From contig JAHEDF010000138.1 in assembly GCA_024641365.1 (NCBI GenBank), positions 1 to 9,075 on the forward strand: DNA of 9,075 nucleotides. The letters run 5' to 3'. The stretch comes from Planctomycetota bacterium. Lineage in GTDB: Bacteria > Planctomycetota > UBA11346. The notes beneath the pieces are model-generated. The model made no database searches and was not told the DNA's origin. It worked only from the letters and a program-made list of their open reading frames with translations. Shown in pieces: positions 1-5,980 of the stretch. Both the position numbers and the translations under genes were made by a program. Position 1 is the stretch's first letter; each line of letters starts with the position of its first letter.

Positions 1-1
1 G

Positions 2-319
2 CCATCGCACACCACTGTAGTTTATGGTAACGGATATGGTTATAACAGCGGCTATCATTATGGTTCCTACGGGTACTCCCGACCAAACTGCAATCAAAGT
101 GGCGTGTATGTTGGCGTCGGAGTAAGTAGTGGACACAATCATTATAACTCGGGCCACTACGGTCATAACAGCAGTCAAACAACGGTCGTCGTTCCACCCC
201 GCCCTGTAATTGTGCGGCCACCAAGCATCAATTTGCCAAAATTACCTGCCCCACCTTCAGTCAATGTAAAACTACCGAGTTTACCAAAGTTACCAAAACT
301 GCCAAATCCATTTAAATAA
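2..319 (+). CDS. Gly/Tyr/His/Asn-rich low-complexity protein, 3' part only
   Basis: The reading frame is open from the first bases of the window to a TAA stop at 317-319, giving 105 residues of a longer protein whose start lies to the left. A GTG at 104 could be read as a start, but the same composition continues upstream of it, so the real start is probably outside the window. Visible residues 1-62 are dominated by Gly, Tyr, His, Asn and Ser, with repeated YG and NSG steps and a single Cys (about residue 30). Residues 64-105 switch to a Pro-rich basic tail built on LPKLP and LPSLP repeats, ending NPFK. No domain is recognised and no membrane segment is visible. Such bias is common in exported or surface-associated structural proteins, but location and role are inference. 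A strong palindrome follows 19 nt after the stop. Confidence 0.6.
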   Translation, partial: PSHTTVVYGNGYGYNSGYHYGSYGYSRPNCNQSGVYVGVGVSSGHNHYNSGHYGHNSSQTTVVVPPRPVIVRPPSINLPKLPAPPSVNVKLPSLPKLPKLPNPFK

Positions 320-338
320 GTTTTGTTTGACCAATCAC

Positions 339-375
339 CTAACGCGTCGTTGAGCTAAGCTCAACGACGCGTTAG
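339..375. promoter_or_regulatory. 37-bp near-perfect palindrome just upstream of the ABC ATPase gene
   Basis: Two 18-nt arms, CTAACGCGTCGTTGAGCT at 339-356 and its exact reverse complement at 358-375, are separated by one base. The right arm ends 9 nt before the ATG at 385. No run of T follows on either strand, so it is not a typical intrinsic terminator, although a hairpin with such long arms could stop transcription from the upstream gene in either direction. As double-stranded DNA it could be an operator. The hexamer TAGTAT (373-378) at its right edge resembles a -10 box 6 nt from the ATG, which would place the dyad over a promoter. Terminator and operator cannot be told apart from sequence alone. 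Confidence 0.6.
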
Positions 376-384
376 TATGTAGTC

Positions 385-1311
385 ATGACAGCAATCCTGA
401 CCGCCCAAGGACTCAGCAAGCAATACGGCCCATTTCAGGCTTTGCAGGATGTCAGTTTTTCCCTGCATACCGGCGAAGTCGTTGGATTTTTAGGCCCAAA
501 TGGTGCCGGCAAAAGCACCACCATGAAAATTTTAACTGGTTATGTCGCGCCAAGTGGCGGATCCGCGACTATTAATGGACATGATCTGGTAAACGAACCA
601 CTCGCATGTCGACGGGCTATTGGCTATCTGCCAGAAGAATTGCCACTCTATTTAGACATGACTGTCACAAAATATCTCGACCATGTTGCTCGCTTAAAAG
701 GCATTCCTCCTACCAGCCGCCGCCGCGAAGTGGTTGATGCGATAGAATCGGCTTGGCTTGGTGAAAATGCAAATCGGCACATTCGTAAATTATCAAAAGG
801 AAATCGGCAGCGTGTTGGCGTTGCGCAAGCATTACTTGCTGCACCGCCCGTATTAATTTTAGACGAACCAACCACCGGACTTGACCCTACACAAGTTGCT
901 AATTTTAGAGAATTAATAAAGAAGCTCGCCGAGAAACATACCATTTTATTATCGACTCATATTTTAGCGGAAGTAGAGGCGAGCTGCAGCCGTGTCGTCG
1001 TTGTACATCGCGGAAAAACCGTTGCTGCAGAATCAATTGATGCTTTACGGCAGCGCACTGCCCAAGTGAGCCGTTTGCGCATACGGACACGTGCTGCTAA
1101 TAACACCGAATTGGTAACGGCGTTATCACAACAGACTTGGGCAACCATTATAGAACAACATACTGATACCGTGGTGATAGATGCGCCCGCAGATCAACGT
1201 GATGCATTAGTGTCGCTTACACAATCGCATGGTGGCTTGCGTGAATTAATTGAAGAGCGGCGTACATTAGAAGCGGTCTTTCGTGATTTAATTGGCGAAA
1301 AAGTTGCATGA
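385..1311 (+). CDS. ABC transporter ATP-binding protein, GldA/CcmA type
   Basis: This 308-residue cytoplasmic ATPase subunit of an ABC transporter has all core motifs in order: Walker A GPNGAGKST (37-45), Q-loop region GYLPEE (80-85, with Glu84 where Gln is usual, as is frequent in the GldA subgroup), signature LSKGNRQRV (136-144), Walker B VLILDEP (156-162), D-loop GLDP (165-168) and H-loop His192. The C-terminal 90 residues form the extra alpha/beta domain typical of multidrug and gliding-type exporters, ending in the usual LEAVF segment. By family it energises export through a separate membrane permease, but no permease is present: the next gene is comF, overlapping by 4 nt (ATGA). Substrate cannot be inferred. 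No Shine-Dalgarno sequence precedes the ATG; a large palindrome ends 9 nt upstream. Confidence 0.93.
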   Translation: MTAILTAQGLSKQYGPFQALQDVSFSLHTGEVVGFLGPNGAGKSTTMKILTGYVAPSGGSATINGHDLVNEPLACRRAIGYLPEELPLYLDMTVTKYLDHVARLKGIPPTSRRREVVDAIESAWLGENANRHIRKLSKGNRQRVGVAQALLAAPPVLILDEPTTGLDPTQVANFRELIKKLAEKHTILLSTHILAEVEASCSRVVVVHRGKTVAAESIDALRQRTAQVSRLRIRTRAANNTELVTALSQQTWATIIEQHTDTVVIDAPADQRDALVSLTQSHGGLRELIEERRTLEAVFRDLIGEKVA

Positions 1312-2102
1312 TCGCAACCATGCACGGACTGCTGCAAGCTTGCAAAACAATGTCATCTGCAGCGCTTGATCTCTTATTACCAAGTGTTTGTCCCTGTTGT
1401 TTAGAAGCATCAGGTCCTGGTTTATGCTCGTCGTGTACCACAACGTTACCAACATTATTAAATCCCTGTCATTGGTGTGGTGAGTCGCAACGCCCACAAC
1501 AAGAGCGGTGTACAAGTTGCCAAGGCAATGGTCTTCCCCACCTGGATCGTATTTTTGTTCATTATGCGTATGACGGTACTATGGCACAATTAGTTGGACT
1601 CGCTAAAGCCGCTGGCCGTCCTGGAGCCGTCACTGCTTTGGCGAGTCTCATGCCGTCAATTCATGCGTGGGCACAATTACATCGTGATTCTGCTTGTGCT
1701 GTAACCGTCGTGCCAGCATCACGTGGACGCCGCGCAGGGCCGCATTTAGGAACTGCTTGTGCAAGATATATGGCAGCTGAACTGAAATTACCATTTCAAC
1801 ATTTTTTAAAGACCACTCATTTAGCAGCAGAGCAACATCGTTTATCACCAGCACAACGGCGTACCAATGTGGCAGATTTATTTTATGTTACAAAAAAGGT
1901 GCCAAAAATCATTGTTTTAGTTGATGATTTATTAACCACGGGAGCAACATTAAGCGCCGCCGCCGCGGCCCTTAAAAAACGTGGTGCCGAACGGGTTGTT
2001 GCCGCTTGTTTAGCACGCACACCAAAAGGAAACTTTGGTGGTCAAGGTGCTAACATCAAGAATACTTCAGCGCTTACAGCACCGATAAAAGAAATTGTTT
2101 AA
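1308..2102 (+). CDS. comF: ComF family protein (zinc-finger plus phosphoribosyltransferase domain)
   Basis: The product has 264 residues. The N-terminal part carries paired-cysteine zinc-ribbon motifs: CPCC (28-31), CSSC (40-43), CHWC (54-57) and CTSC (68-71). The C-terminal half is a type I phosphoribosyltransferase fold with VVPASRGRRAG (134-144), the ComF-typical QHRLSPAQRRTNV (176-188) and the PRPP-binding loop VDDLLTTGATL (205-215, acids Asp206/Asp207). ComF proteins take part in DNA uptake or single-strand handling during natural transformation; the enzymatic substrate is unsettled. The ATG overlaps the upstream stop as ATGA, indicating translational coupling; a second ATG lies 12 nt further in. 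The family core usually ends near CLART (residues 234-238); the remaining 26 residues look unrelated, and their codons overlap the 3' end of the opposing HTH gene by 29 nt. Confidence 0.92.
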   Translation: MIATMHGLLQACKTMSSAALDLLLPSVCPCCLEASGPGLCSSCTTTLPTLLNPCHWCGESQRPQQERCTSCQGNGLPHLDRIFVHYAYDGTMAQLVGLAKAAGRPGAVTALASLMPSIHAWAQLHRDSACAVTVVPASRGRRAGPHLGTACARYMAAELKLPFQHFLKTTHLAAEQHRLSPAQRRTNVADLFYVTKKVPKIIVLVDDLLTTGATLSAAAAALKKRGAERVVAACLARTPKGNFGGQGANIKNTSALTAPIKEIV

Positions 2103-2757
2103 GCGCAACTAATTGCCCGGGCGATAAACGATCAATAAGTTCAAATAATTCACCCTTGGTCGTATTCATGGGCGCAGCACCAGTTGAAACTGCCACATAG
2201 CCTGGGGTCGTTTTGCGTTCAATAGCAGCCGTATCACCATCAGCATTGGTCGAATTTTCAACCATACGTGACGAAGCCAATAAATCTTTATAAGCAATTT
2301 CACTTAAATTAAGTAACGAACGCAATTTCTCATGCGTGGTTTGGCGACCTGGTAACTCGCCACGTTTTAATAATTTTGCTGCGGTTAAAACACTGAGATC
2401 AGCAGCTTCTGCAAAAGCTTTGGTGGTTAATTTACGTTCTTCAACCAAGGTTAATAATGCTGAATGAAAAGGATTTAACGCATTATCACTTTGGCGAGGG
2501 CCTTCAGCTGGCAATGGATTTGATTTACTTTTTGCCAATGCGGCATGGAACATTTCTTCGTTAATGCTTAACGCGCCCATTAAAGGATCTAAAACAGCTT
2601 TACGCTTGGGTGGCGTGCCACTGCTAATTAACGTCATCAATGTGACATAAGGCAATTCGTGCTCTTTGGCAAAACTCGCCACACTGATACCACTACGTAC
2701 AATATGGTCTGCCACCAATTGGGCTAAACTGGGAATCTGATCGTCAGCTGGGTTCAC
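2074..2757 (-). CDS. Protein with two tandem XRE-like helix-turn-helix domains
   Basis: The protein has 227 residues if started at the GTG at 2757-2755. That start is preferred because AGGAG (2769-2765) sits 7 nt upstream of it; the longest open frame begins at a TTG at 2778, before this ribosome site. Residues 11-75 have the five-helix pattern of Cro/CI-type DNA-binding domains, with VASFAKEHELP then YVTLMTLISSG as the HTH pair. Residues 96-161 repeat the fold with TKAFAEAADLSVLTAAKLLKRG. A polar Thr/Asn/Ala linker follows, then an amphipathic helix (202-227, ELFELIDRLSPGQLVALKQF) that may mediate oligomerisation. A DNA-binding regulator is the likely role, but both HTH units are divergent and the target is unknown. 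It is downstream of the MBL gene on the same strand after a 334-nt gap, and convergent with comF. Confidence 0.75.
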   Translation of the reverse strand: MNPADDQIPSLAQLVADHIVRSGISVASFAKEHELPYVTLMTLISSGTPPKRKAVLDPLMGALSINEEMFHAALAKSKSNPLPAEGPRQSDNALNPFHSALLTLVEERKLTTKAFAEAADLSVLTAAKLLKRGELPGRQTTHEKLRSLLNLSEIAYKDLLASSRMVENSTNADGDTAAIERKTTPGYVAVSTGAAPMNTTKGELFELIDRLSPGQLVALKQFLLSVL

Positions 2758-2764
2758 CAGGGGA

Positions 2765-2769
2765 CTCCT
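2765..2769 (-). promoter_or_regulatory. Ribosome binding site fixing the GTG start of the HTH gene
   Basis: On the minus strand AAAGGAG precedes the GTG at 2757-2755 with a 7-nt spacer. It lies inside the reading frame that could begin at the TTG at 2778, so it argues for the shorter 227-residue protein. Confidence 0.7.
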
Positions 2770-2819
2770 TTGCCACAAACGGCTCTCAAAGCGGAGTAAG
2801 GGTGATATCGTTGATCCGT

Positions 2820-2864
2820 GGCGATGGAATCCCCCTTGTGGCTCGAGGCCATAAGCGAATCGCC
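2820..2864 (-). other. Two-tier imperfect hairpin in the HTH gene leader
   Basis: The outer arms GGCGAT (2820-2825) and ATCGCC (2859-2864) are exact reverse complements. Inside them, 2835-2855 forms a second stem: CTTGTGGC pairs with GGCCATAAG around a short CGA-containing loop, with one G-T pair. In the RNA of the minus-strand HTH gene this would be a stable element about 65 nt upstream of the start codon. Its role is unknown; it could be leader control or a simple structural element. Confidence 0.4.
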
Positions 2865-3091
2865 CTGACCTATATCTCTATCAAAACAACAGTTATAACT
2901 ATTTAACGCCTGCGGCTGTGTGCATTTAGTAAAACGATGCCCATCACAGACCGCGCTTACCCACTGACGGAGGCAAACATCAGCACCACACCGCAGCCAC
3001 TAGCCGCCAACCGCTCATAGGAAACCCTGAGCTCATTATTTATAAAACTCTATGTGCACTCAGCTCAAACCTTATGAGTAAGCGCTGCTAC

Positions 3092-4042
3092 TTAGGCGGG
3101 TGGCAACACCCATTCATGTCCTTCACGAGCGGCCGATAACGTCCACGATGCGGTGGGCGCTACTAATTCAGTATAGCGTTTTGCATCGGAATAAAGACGT
3201 GTCACTTGTGGATCGCTCGCCATCGGATCGTGATGGAAAATAACTAATTCACCAATTTTTGCATCGCGGAAAAAATCAATAAAATTAAAAATAGTTGAAT
3301 GACCAAAATTAATATGGTCATGGTAATCCAAAAATCCATACATTGCATCAACGATGACAACGTCAGCGCCTTCAACAAATGTCGCATATGACTCTGAGAC
3401 TCGATTTGGATTTTTTGAAACTTCAGTATCTGTTAAATAACAAATTGAACGACCTTTATGGTCTATACGATAACCAAATGCTTTGTCTGGATGGATAAGC
3501 GGTAAAATACGAACAGATGCATCACCTATGACAGTCGCTTCTTCTTCTGGTAATTGATGACACGTAATTTTACTTTTCAACATGTCCCATTTAACTGGGA
3601 AATGCGCATCATTCATTTGAATTTGTAATAAGCGCAACGCATCACTGCGCCCTGACCACACATCAATTTCTCGGTCAGGAATATAAATCGGACCAAAATA
3701 GGGGAATCCACAAATGTGATCCCAGTGAAAATGCGTAAAAAAGAAATCTAAGCGATGCTTAACGTCACGCCCGTCTTCTTTTAATTGCAGTCCTAAACCG
3801 CGTAGCCCCGTACCCGCATCTAAAATAAGTGTTTGATTATCTAGTTCCACTTCGACACAGCTGGTGTTGCCGCCATAGGTCCAGCTATGCGCAGTACGGT
3901 CTAATAAAGCATCGATCGCCTGTTCGGATGCGAGATCACTTGGCTTTGCCTCGGCCAACAGCGCACGAGCTTTCTCACGCAATTGCGCGGAACTCATCGG
4001 TGTCGCTATCGACCCTCGCACACCCCATAACCGCACACGCAT
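3092..4042 (-). CDS. Metallo-beta-lactamase-fold hydrolase
   Basis: This 316-residue, probably cytoplasmic enzyme has no signal peptide. The N-terminus MRVRLWGVRGSIATP and YGGNTSCVEV (56-65), then LILDAGTG (72-79), are typical of the RNase Z/PhnP-like branch of the fold. The metal-binding motif is THFHWDH (103-109: His104, His106, Asp108, His109), followed by His184 in LIHPD, Asp205 in YLTDTE and His270/His271 in FHHDP, so both metal sites look complete. A phosphodiesterase or nuclease-like activity is plausible for this branch, but the substrate cannot be named. The stretch between the N-terminal beta strand and YGGNTS (17-52) is a helical insertion rich in Ala, Leu and Glu. Start: ATG at 4042 with GGAG 8 nt upstream. 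It is divergent from the PilM-like gene and upstream of the HTH gene. Confidence 0.9.
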   Translation of the reverse strand: MRVRLWGVRGSIATPMSSAQLREKARALLAEAKPSDLASEQAIDALLDRTAHSWTYGGNTSCVEVELDNQTLILDAGTGLRGLGLQLKEDGRDVKHRLDFFFTHFHWDHICGFPYFGPIYIPDREIDVWSGRSDALRLLQIQMNDAHFPVKWDMLKSKITCHQLPEEEATVIGDASVRILPLIHPDKAFGYRIDHKGRSICYLTDTEVSKNPNRVSESYATFVEGADVVIVDAMYGFLDYHDHINFGHSTIFNFIDFFRDAKIGELVIFHHDPMASDPQVTRLYSDAKRYTELVAPTASWTLSAAREGHEWVLPPA

Positions 4043-4050
4043 GCAGATAT

Positions 4051-4054
4051 CTCC
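4051..4054 (-). promoter_or_regulatory. Shine-Dalgarno sequence of the MBL-fold gene
   Basis: GGAG on the minus strand lies 8 nt before the ATG at 4042-4040. It is one of only two clear Shine-Dalgarno sites in the window; the plus-strand genes lack them. Confidence 0.6.
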
Positions 4055-4117
4055 GCCGGTTTACTGCAATGGTGGGCAAAACTAGAGATTGGTTGCCAGG
4101 GCGCAAGACGTTGGACA

Positions 4118-4153
4118 GGAGCCTCACTGATAGGAATCATGCTCAGTGTCTCC
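4118..4153. promoter_or_regulatory. Dyad in the divergent promoter region between MBL and PilM-like genes
   Basis: Arms GGAG-CCT-CACTGA (4118-4130) and TCAGTG-T-CTCC (4143-4153) are complementary over ten pairs with a small asymmetric bulge and a 12-nt centre. It sits 65 nt before the PilM-like start and 76 nt before the MBL start, where a shared operator would be expected. It could equally be a leader hairpin of either transcript. No convincing sigma-70 promoter was identified beside it. Confidence 0.4.
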
Positions 4154-4218
4154 GTATTGATGGTCTCTTTTTGGAATGTGACGGTGGAAACGCGGGTCAT
4201 TTGCCCTAAGTCTTCGCC

Positions 4219-5946
4219 ATGCTTACAACGGTAGAAGTCTCCAGTCATGCCATTCGTCTTGTTCGAGTGGATAACCAGCGCATCACCGATATCGAGTCGT
4301 ACCCGATTCCGAAAGATTCGGATCCCATACAAACATTAGAAAATGCACCACTGCCATCACCATTAGGAAAAGTGCGCGTGGTCATTGCCCATGACGACAT
4401 GTTGTTGCGCACCATGCTGCAACCACCAAGTCCACCTGAACGCTTGGATCGCATGGTTCATTTTGAATTACAAAGTAATAATGATGAGCCGACAACAGTC
4501 GGGTGGCATTTGGTAAATGCGGGTGGTCCAGATGACATGCGCTTACTTACCATGACAACAAAACAGAAATTAATTAAACAAGTAAAAGCGGCTTTGGCAA
4601 AACATGGTGGAAAAGTTATTAGCCTGACCCATCCGGCAATTGGTTTGTATGAAAGTTATTGCGCAGCGAGTATCAACCAAACTGGTCACGCCATTATGGC
4701 AGACGTTGGCGGCGAAAATGTCCATATTGCAATAGTCGTAGATGGGGAATTAATTTTTATCCGTAACCAAACACCCGGCATGAATGAATTGGTTAAACAA
4801 GTTGCCGAAATACGGACTCTGTCACCTGGCGATGCCTCTGAATTAGTAGCCAAATTAGGAAATGGTGCCCCTTCTGATTTGCATGACATGATTAAGAAAC
4901 AGGTTGGCCAAGTTGCCAATATGTTGACGGCAAATATTCGCTTTGCGAAAGCACAACTAAAAATTGACTCATTAGATCCCAAAGTCATTTACTTGACTGG
5001 TGCTGGCGCCCAAGTGCACGGCTTTATTAGTGCGCTCAGCGAACGGATGGGTCTGCCAGTTCATCCACTTAATCCTTTTGCTGGTACAGTCATTAATGCT
5101 TCGACAGAACGTTTAGATCGCTACGCCGGTTTGCCCAGTAGTTGGGCTGTCAGCTTAGGTGTTGCGCGTGCAAAAGAAGTGGCGCTTGACGCGCTCGCGG
5201 ATGAACGCGCTCAACGTGTAATTTTTTGGCGCACCGCAGGCGCCTTACGCATTGCAGCCGCTGCAATGGTCGTTCTTTTTGTGCTCGCCTTGGTTCGCCA
5301 AGAAATTAATATTGCCGCTGCAAATAGTTCTATCAAAGACCTTGAAGGCGAAAATAATGAAGGTCTGGTCCCAGTCGCTAAAAAGAAACGTAAAAATTTG
5401 GATGAGATTAGTAACACCAAAGATTTAGATACTTCTCGCTTAGCGTGGATTGACGGTGAGCGTCGTCCTGGCCGTGTGGCTTTAGAATTATTAAGTGCAA
5501 TTGCACTGGAAAGTAATCCCACATCAGCACCAGTATTTTTACAATCCTACAAAGTCGCCCGTAAACCTGGCTTGGTTATTGTCGAAATTCAAGGTCACGC
5601 TGAAGGCAGCGGTAAATTAGCAACCGATGCTGTATTACATAATTTTGAAGAAGGCCTCATTAAGCGCTATCCTCCCATTGTGTCGATAAAACAACTTCCC
5701 AAACCAATCGACAGCACACGCCAACAATTTCACTATGAATTAACCATCTCAGACCAACCCGCTGAAGTAACCGCAAGTAAAGGACCAAACCTATCGCTAT
5801 CCGTTGTGGTCCCTACCAACGTCGACATTGATGGAGCAGCACGTGTAGCAGCCCTACGTGTACGCGAAAATCAACCATCAATAAATGTGTCAATTCGTGC
5901 AGGGAAAAATCAAGCGCAAGAAAAAATAATTAATTTCAAAAATTAA
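4219..5946 (+). CDS. pilM: PilM-PilN fusion protein, GspL-like (type IV pilus / type II secretion inner-membrane platform)
   Basis: This 575-residue protein joins two functions. Residues 1-320 are a PilM-type actin-like domain: a phosphate-2 segment ADVGGENVHIAIV (161-173), TPGMNELVKQVA (185-196) and an adenosine segment VIYLTGAGAQVHGF (257-269). The first phosphate loop is degenerate (TVEVSSHAIRLV at 4-15, without the usual DIGSSS), so nucleotide binding is uncertain. Residues about 340-360 form one membrane helix preceded by Arg residues, and 361-575 would be periplasmic with a PilN-like ferredoxin-fold pattern (VALELLSAIALESN; VIVEIQGHAEG). This order matches GspL of type II secretion, or PilM plus PilN of type IV pili in one chain. 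The ATG at 4219 is bounded by an in-frame stop at 4207; no Shine-Dalgarno is seen. No other pilus or secretion genes are in the window; the DnaA-like gene follows after 34 nt. Confidence 0.82.
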   Translation: MLTTVEVSSHAIRLVRVDNQRITDIESYPIPKDSDPIQTLENAPLPSPLGKVRVVIAHDDMLLRTMLQPPSPPERLDRMVHFELQSNNDEPTTVGWHLVNAGGPDDMRLLTMTTKQKLIKQVKAALAKHGGKVISLTHPAIGLYESYCAASINQTGHAIMADVGGENVHIAIVVDGELIFIRNQTPGMNELVKQVAEIRTLSPGDASELVAKLGNGAPSDLHDMIKKQVGQVANMLTANIRFAKAQLKIDSLDPKVIYLTGAGAQVHGFISALSERMGLPVHPLNPFAGTVINASTERLDRYAGLPSSWAVSLGVARAKEVALDALADERAQRVIFWRTAGALRIAAAAMVVLFVLALVRQEINIAAANSSIKDLEGENNEGLVPVAKKKRKNLDEISNTKDLDTSRLAWIDGERRPGRVALELLSAIALESNPTSAPVFLQSYKVARKPGLVIVEIQGHAEGSGKLATDAVLHNFEEGLIKRYPPIVSIKQLPKPIDSTRQQFHYELTISDQPAEVTASKGPNLSLSVVVPTNVDIDGAARVAALRVRENQPSINVSIRAGKNQAQEKIINFKN

Positions 5947-5965
5947 TTATTAATAAACTGCCGAA

Positions 5966-5971
5966 TATAGT
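5966..5971 (+). promoter_or_regulatory. Possible -10 box directly before the DnaA-like gene
   Basis: TATAGT (5 of 6 to the sigma-70 consensus) lies 9 nt before the ATG at 5981, behind the very AT-rich stretch 5938-5957. If active, transcription would start at or within a few bases of the ATG, giving a leaderless or nearly leaderless mRNA, which agrees with the absence of any Shine-Dalgarno there. No good -35 box is seen. The gene could also simply be read through from the PilM-like gene. Confidence 0.35.
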
Positions 5972-5980
5972 AACGCTCTT

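Larger units (their letters stand above)
2758..3091. other. Noncoding 334-bp gap between the MBL and HTH genes, likely leader of the HTH gene
   Basis: No convincing reading frame is seen on either strand. The gap holds the HTH ribosome site, an imperfect hairpin at 2820-2864 and, on the minus strand, a possible promoter: TTGAGC (about 3061-3066) and TATAAA (about 3037-3042) with an 18-nt spacer. If used, it would give the HTH mRNA a leader of roughly 270 nt. A minus-strand stretch around 2988-3018 is rich in GG pairs. Pieces of TGAGCT (3028-3033) and AGCTCA (3062-3067) form a loose inverted repeat. No known riboswitch or RNA gene was recognised. Confidence 0.45.

Noticed and set aside
2815..2880. 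A plus-strand resemblance to a fluoride riboswitch (GGCGATGG with later ATCGCC and CTGA).
   Set aside because: The conserved loop order and pseudoknot segments do not fit, and no plus-strand gene follows in the next kilobase.
4006..4200. A minus-strand reading frame (MTRVSTVTFQKET...) covering the MBL-pilM intergenic region and overlapping the MBL start.
   Set aside because: It overlaps the MBL 5' end by 37 nt in another frame, runs open far upstream without a defined start, has no good Shine-Dalgarno site, and prefers GAG and CTG/CTT where neighbouring genes use GAA and TTA.
3829..4209. A plus-strand open frame antisense to the MBL gene.
   Set aside because: Its translation is rich in Arg, His and Cys with no family pattern, and the opposite strand encodes a clear enzyme with intact catalytic motifs.
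4266..4274. AGTGGATAA, one mismatch from a DnaA box, in the 5' part of the PilM-like gene; a similar 8-of-9 match occurs near 7981-7989.
   Set aside because: About two such near matches are expected by chance in a window of this size. They lie in coding sequence, are not clustered and have no AT-rich unwinding region beside them, so there is no support for an origin.
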